DNA of 64,000 bases, from positions 58,707 to 122,706 of the forward strand of contig CAVHPP010000004.1 of assembly GCA_963638105.1 (NCBI GenBank), given 5' to 3'. How positions within the stretch are numbered: the first letter of the stretch is position 1; each line of letters begins with the position of its first letter. This stretch comes from CAG-217 sp963638105. Lineage in GTDB: Bacteria; Bacillota; Clostridia; Oscillospirales; Acutalibacteraceae. Of this stretch, positions 62,128 through 64,000 are shown piece after piece. The notes below the pieces were generated by a model. The model was not told the origin of the DNA and made no database searches. It saw nothing but the letters and a program-made list of their open reading frames with translations. Position numbers and translations under genes: made by a program.

Positions 62128-64000
62128 TTATGTGTACTCAATTTCCAACGAACAGCCCACAAAATCCGATTGAAAACCATACTCATATTCAACCTCAATG
62201 TGAATTTTCTTCAAGGTCTTATGCAATAAATCCAGCAGTTCTTTTTTCTCATACTTGGCTTTAACTGCCCCATTGTTACGAGAATAAAAGTAGTCGTCTC
62301 CAGATTTTTCGATATTCAGTGCATCAAAATCGCTCTCAGTATAATCAAAACACTCTATGTGTATTTGACTCACACGAAAAGAAACCAAATTGCTGTTAAT
62401 GAGATACAACCGTCTGCATCCAAATGGAAAATCTACCTTTCGCATATCTTCGATATAGTTTTGCAGCAAAAATTGGTCATTTTCTTCTTCCCAAAATGTA
62501 TGCTTGTTGCCAATAAACATATCAGGGATATACGGCGTCGACTTTTCAATAAACTGTTCTTGCTTTGTTCTATCTGTATTTTTTAATTTAAGGATCTCAA
62601 CATGCTCGCCAAGACATGTCTCGAGTCCACCAAACAATCTGGAAGAAGCCAGATGGCATACATCATCAAGCAAATAATTACTCCCCACGCATTCCTGATC
62701 CACCTGACAATAATCCAATGCTATTTTTCCAATTTTGTTAGCTTGACAATTCTCATTAAACGAAAAGGGAATAATCTCGTTCATAGCTTCGTTTAATTGA
62801 GCTTTAATCCGTTCCACAAATTCTTTTGTAACTTTTTGCGTCAAAGGATGATGCTCTGCAACTTCTACCTGCTTAGCCTTTACTCCTCTTTGTAACGCGG
62901 ATCGAAGCGTGTCTACCTTCCGCTGCATATCACTCTGTTCTGTGAACCCGAATGCTCGTTGTTGAAACTCCATAAAATGAGCAGCAAAGTCATCGTCCCC
63001 ATTTGCAAAATACTTTAAACTGGTATATTCCATATCCCCAGAAGTTATGTATTTCAGACAATCGTATAGATCGTTCTCGCTAAAGTACTTTTCCACTGAA
63101 ATGTATAGCAAAACATCTACAAGCACCCGCTCCATAACTATTTCTTTTATTTCATCCGTGTTGAATTTCTCCCATGTGTTCAACAGATTGCGCAGAATCT
63201 TACCGTTCTCTTTCAGAATATCCTTGATGTTCAAAGCATAAATCGCTTTATGGACTATTCCTTGCATGGACTTTATCAAGTCCTGTGCAAACCTTTGAAT
63301 ACTTTGGCCCTCCACAAGCACTTCACAGAATGCCAAATAATATGCATATACAAAAAGCGCAACAAATACTGTCCCTTCCTTATTATTGTGAAAATGCATA
63401 ATAGCGTGATTTAGGTACAGTTTACGAATATTTCGCTCATCCTGATTATCCACCAGCTGCTTTAAGAAAAAGCCATATCCTTTTATCGCATCTTCCTTTT
63501 GTTCATCTGCATCCGCGCTAATGTAAGATGAATACCAAAAGTCAATTCTCCTGATCATCTCCTCCGCCGATTGGCCTTCCTCACTCACCTGATTAGGCGC
63601 AACCACGATAGTGTAAATATAAGCATAGTAGAATTCTGCAAGTATACTATTTTGGGAAATGTACCTGCCATCCGAATACCGGTAGCTCTTATTTTTCATT
63701 AAATTTATACCAAATGCATAATAGTCAAACATTCTATTTCTGCGCATCTGTGTTGGTGTGACCGTATGCAAAAAATCGCAAAAATCAACATAAATACGAT
63801 CCCATATTTTGATATGCTGTATTGTCTGCGGTTCGTTTGAAACCGCGTAAACTTCATTAATTGTCCATAACAATAAAAACACTTTTTCCTTTGCAGTATT
63901 TCCATATTTTTCACTAAACAATACCGATAGAGATTTACAGATCAGGTCAATGACCTCTTCGTTTTGATTTTGCACAGCATCTTTATATATTTCCTTCAAT
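62128..64000 (-). CDS. AT-rich gene of unknown function (5' end at or beyond window edge)
   Basis: At least 623 residues are open on the minus strand up to the window edge; the codon at 63999 could be a TTG, but the gene probably continues. The protein is helix-rich and acidic/Tyr-rich, with no signal peptide, no convincing membrane helix and no recognised catalytic motif. The last about 100 residues look beta-rich (YLINSNLVSFRVSQIHIECF, IEVEYEYGFQSDFVGCSLEIEY). Codon use is clearly AT-biased compared with all other genes in the window, which suggests recent transfer. A defence or mobile-element role is possible but unsupported. Confidence 0.7.
   Translation of the reverse strand, partial: LKEIYKDAVQNQNEEVIDLICKSLSVLFSEKYGNTAKEKVFLLLWTINEVYAVSNEPQTIQHIKIWDRIYVDFCDFLHTVTPTQMRRNRMFDYYAFGINLMKNKSYRYSDGRYISQNSILAEFYYAYIYTIVVAPNQVSEEGQSAEEMIRRIDFWYSSYISADADEQKEDAIKGYGFFLKQLVDNQDERNIRKLYLNHAIMHFHNNKEGTVFVALFVYAYYLAFCEVLVEGQSIQRFAQDLIKSMQGIVHKAIYALNIKDILKENGKILRNLLNTWEKFNTDEIKEIVMERVLVDVLLYISVEKYFSENDLYDCLKYITSGDMEYTSLKYFANGDDDFAAHFMEFQQRAFGFTEQSDMQRKVDTLRSALQRGVKAKQVEVAEHHPLTQKVTKEFVERIKAQLNEAMNEIIPFSFNENCQANKIGKIALDYCQVDQECVGSNYLLDDVCHLASSRLFGGLETCLGEHVEILKLKNTDRTKQEQFIEKSTPYIPDMFIGNKHTFWEEENDQFLLQNYIEDMRKVDFPFGCRRLYLINSNLVSFRVSQIHIECFDYTESDFDALNIEKSGDDYFYSRNNGAVKAKYEKKELLDLLHKTLKKIHIEVEYEYGFQSDFVGCSLEIEYT

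Overview
The window is a GC-rich piece of a Gram-positive (Firmicutes, class Clostridia) chromosome. The gene set points to the Oscillospirales/Ruminococcaceae type of gut bacterium: a split two-subunit transketolase, CoaX plus ECF transporter S components, LemA/DUF2207, a class B sortase, an LCP protein, a SpoIIQ-like M23 peptidase, an ffs-dnaX-ybaB-recR-smpB-ssrA block and strong TTGACA/TATAAT-like promoters. The family assignment is inference. Two 10-base N runs show that it is a scaffolded draft or metagenome assembly.

Layout. 1-4105 (minus) is the translation/transcription operon rimP-nusA-rnpM-ylxQ-infB, with its promoter and a leader hairpin; infB is cut by the window edge. 4102-7765 (minus) holds a DUF1015 protein, pantothenate kinase coaX with a probable pantothenate ECF S component, and a cytidylate-kinase-like protein. 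7775-18231 (minus) is a compact phage-derived cassette: terS, terL, portal, protease, accessory head protein, capsid, three connector genes, then an XkdP-like LysM protein, hub, spike, gp25, gp47, gp48-like and fibre. It is colinear with PBSX-type myophages, but the sheath, tube, tail chaperone and tape-measure genes are all absent. A 28-codon ORF occupies the place where they should be. There is also no integrase, repressor, holin or lysin. 18331-24889 (minus) carries the SpoIIQ-like peptidase, mfd, pth and an orphan radical SAM protein.

24963-28801 (minus) holds a GH2 beta-galactosidase and a sugar-phosphate transferase. 28874-32529 (plus) holds a lipoprotein and secA. 32542-37303 (minus) holds an MFS/DUF2798 pair behind an attenuator-like leader, a membrane M28 peptidase and a MATE exporter. 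37397-43135 (plus) holds an ECF S component with an amidohydrolase, a flavin-reductase-like protein, SRP RNA, dnaX, ybaB, recR, smpB and tmRNA. 43232-45572 (plus) is a lower-GC accessory stretch just behind the tmRNA.

45611-45816 and 54609-54768 are intergenic hairpin-rich repeats that share a 92-bp module. Between and after them (minus) lie DUF2207/LemA, split transketolase, LCP, sortase B and its probable substrate, a TetR regulator, a CmpB-like membrane protein and a MarR-controlled heterodimeric ABC exporter. 59030-61896 (plus) is rsmA, a second MATE protein and a GNAT-like protein. The last 1.9 kb is a markedly AT-rich gene of unknown function that looks horizontally acquired.

The most interesting item is the tail-less, intact-looking phage cassette. 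It could be a domesticated packaging or particle system, or a deleted prophage. Other items worth checking are the MFS-operon leader, the triple-hairpin repeats and the AT-rich terminal gene.
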